Shown here piece by piece: positions 63,276 to 64,000 of a stretch of 64,000 nt of DNA; position 1 is the stretch's first letter; each line of letters starts with the position of its first letter. The notes below the pieces were generated by a model. That model searched no databases, was not told where the DNA came from, and saw nothing but the letters and a program-made list of their open reading frames with translations. The DNA is from Nocardia stercoris (GTDB taxonomy: Bacteria; Actinomycetota; Actinomycetes; Mycobacteriales; Mycobacteriaceae). The stretch covers positions 62,001 to 126,000 of the forward strand of contig NZ_RFFH01000011.1 of NCBI RefSeq assembly GCF_003696265.1. Reading direction: 5' to 3'. Position numbers and translations under genes: made by a program.

Positions 63276-64000
63276 TTGAAGCGGCGGATACGTCGGCCGA
63301 TCGCGTCGTCTGGCAAAGGACACACCGTCATCACTCATCGAGCACGCGTTCGCTGCACAGCGGGTGCCGTCACCCTCGCATTCGCCGCTTCGCTGCTCGT
63401 CTCGAGCGGTTCGGCTGCCGCTGCGGCACACGATCTTTCCCCGGACAGCCCGACGTGTGGCGTCAGTTCCGGGCGTACCTTCCAGACCGCGACAGCCGAA
63501 CAGGAAGGCTTGGATTCCGCTCGGCTGGCTGACGCGATGGCCTACGCGGTCAGCGTCGGCCGGACGAACATCCAGATCTTCCGGCGCGGCTGCCTGATCG
63601 GCCGGGGACCGACCAACGACCGGTCCGACGGTGTCCCATGGAATCTCTGGAGCGGCACCAAGGGCGTGGTTTCGCTGGTGGCCGGGATCGCCTACGACCA
63701 AGGGAAACTGGAACTCGACGCACCGATCGGCACCTACCTGCCACCGGATTTCGGTGACGCCGCACATCGCGCCATCACCGTGCGCGACCTCCTCACCCAG
63801 ACGTCCGGACTGGCTACCTCGACGACCATGGAACTGCTGACGTCGTTCGGGCCGATCGACCCCGATGTGGGCGCCCAGGCCATGGGGATCCCGATCGTCA
63901 CGCCGCCCGGCTCCACATTCGCCTACAGCGGACGTGCCGTCGATCTGCTCTCGGCGGTCGTGGAAGCCGCTGTCGGCGAACCGTTTCAGCAGTTCGCGCA
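63276..64000 (+). CDS. Secreted serine hydrolase, beta-lactamase family (partial)
   Basis: The frame runs off the right edge. A hydrophobic signal-like segment (TLAFAASLLVSSGSAAAAA) is followed by a class C beta-lactamase-like domain with S-x-x-K as SGTKG, then VRDLLTQTSGL, and YSG at the YxN position, as in many actinobacterial serine esterases/peptidases. The start is uncertain. TTG 63276 is the nearest allowed codon and GTG 63249 the next, but neither has a ribosome site. A good AAAGGA at 63314-63319 is followed only by GTC-ATC, so a non-standard start or sequence error is possible. Confidence 0.7.
   Translation, partial: MKRRIRRPIASSGKGHTVITHRARVRCTAGAVTLAFAASLLVSSGSAAAAAHDLSPDSPTCGVSSGRTFQTATAEQEGLDSARLADAMAYAVSVGRTNIQIFRRGCLIGRGPTNDRSDGVPWNLWSGTKGVVSLVAGIAYDQGKLELDAPIGTYLPPDFGDAAHRAITVRDLLTQTSGLATSTTMELLTSFGPIDPDVGAQAMGIPIVTPPGSTFAYSGRAVDLLSAVVEAAVGEPFQQFA

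Overview
The window looks like chromosomal DNA of a high-GC actinobacterium of the order Mycobacteriales, most likely Nocardia or a close relative. The best taxonomic evidence is the gene order cei - suhB - ppgK - sigA at the left end, which matches the mycobacterial Rv2700-Rv2703 neighbourhood. Other evidence is the Ala/Lys-rich N-terminus of SigA, a GpgS homologue, a PapA-like acyltransferase, an antigen-85-like mycolyltransferase and a steroid-regulon-like operator. I saw no rRNA, tRNA, CRISPR array or insertion sequence.

Layout. 0-4.2 kb: envelope/housekeeping block ending in sigA and a clear terminator. 4.3-9.4 kb: three stand-alone MHYT-domain membrane sensors around a CPA1 Na+/H+ antiporter, then a rhomboid-like protein. 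9.4-16.6 kb: DUF952, a DUF7455 zinc-binding protein, a TetR regulator divergent from a SNF2 helicase/SWIM pair, a DEAH helicase and a PhaC-like hydrolase. 16.9-21.5 kb: a RiPP gene cluster with two tandem 44-codon precursor genes, a radical SAM/SPASM maturase (FxsB-like), an HExxH peptide-modifying protein and an MFS exporter. 21.7-25.8 kb: a GNAT enzyme, a DUF2786 protein, a LuxI-type acyl-homoserine-lactone synthase with all nine invariant family residues, and a mycolyltransferase-like esterase. 26.0-31.8 kb: PapA-like acyltransferase, DHA2 transporter, GT39-type mannosyltransferase and GpgS, a possible glycolipid/polysaccharide group. 31.8-39.8 kb: regulators (PucR, MarR-like, TetR, MmyB-like XRE), an epoxide hydrolase divergent from an SDR across a KstR-like operator, and small membrane proteins. 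39.8-52 kb: a cupin plus two tandem QueG-like 4Fe-4S proteins, and two copies of a GGDEF-LysR module with the same spacing, separated by AraC, carboxymuconolactone-decarboxylase-type genes, LysR and a frameshifted TetR pseudogene. 52-58.6 kb: two tandem ~1070-residue kinase-ATPase-TPR-LuxR regulators, the first a predicted pseudokinase. 58.7-64 kb: secreted phosphoesterase, TetR/membrane-protein pair under a 29-bp palindrome, secreted GH5 glycosidase, and the start of a secreted serine hydrolase that runs off the window.

Gene duplication recurs through the window: two MHYT genes, two RiPP precursors, two Fe-S proteins, two GGDEF-LysR modules and two giant kinases. In several pairs one copy has visibly diverged (frameshifted precursor B, pseudokinase). 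The most unusual items are the RiPP cluster with its frameshifted second precursor and the complete LuxI homologue in a Gram-positive lineage with no LuxR-type AHL receptor beside it.
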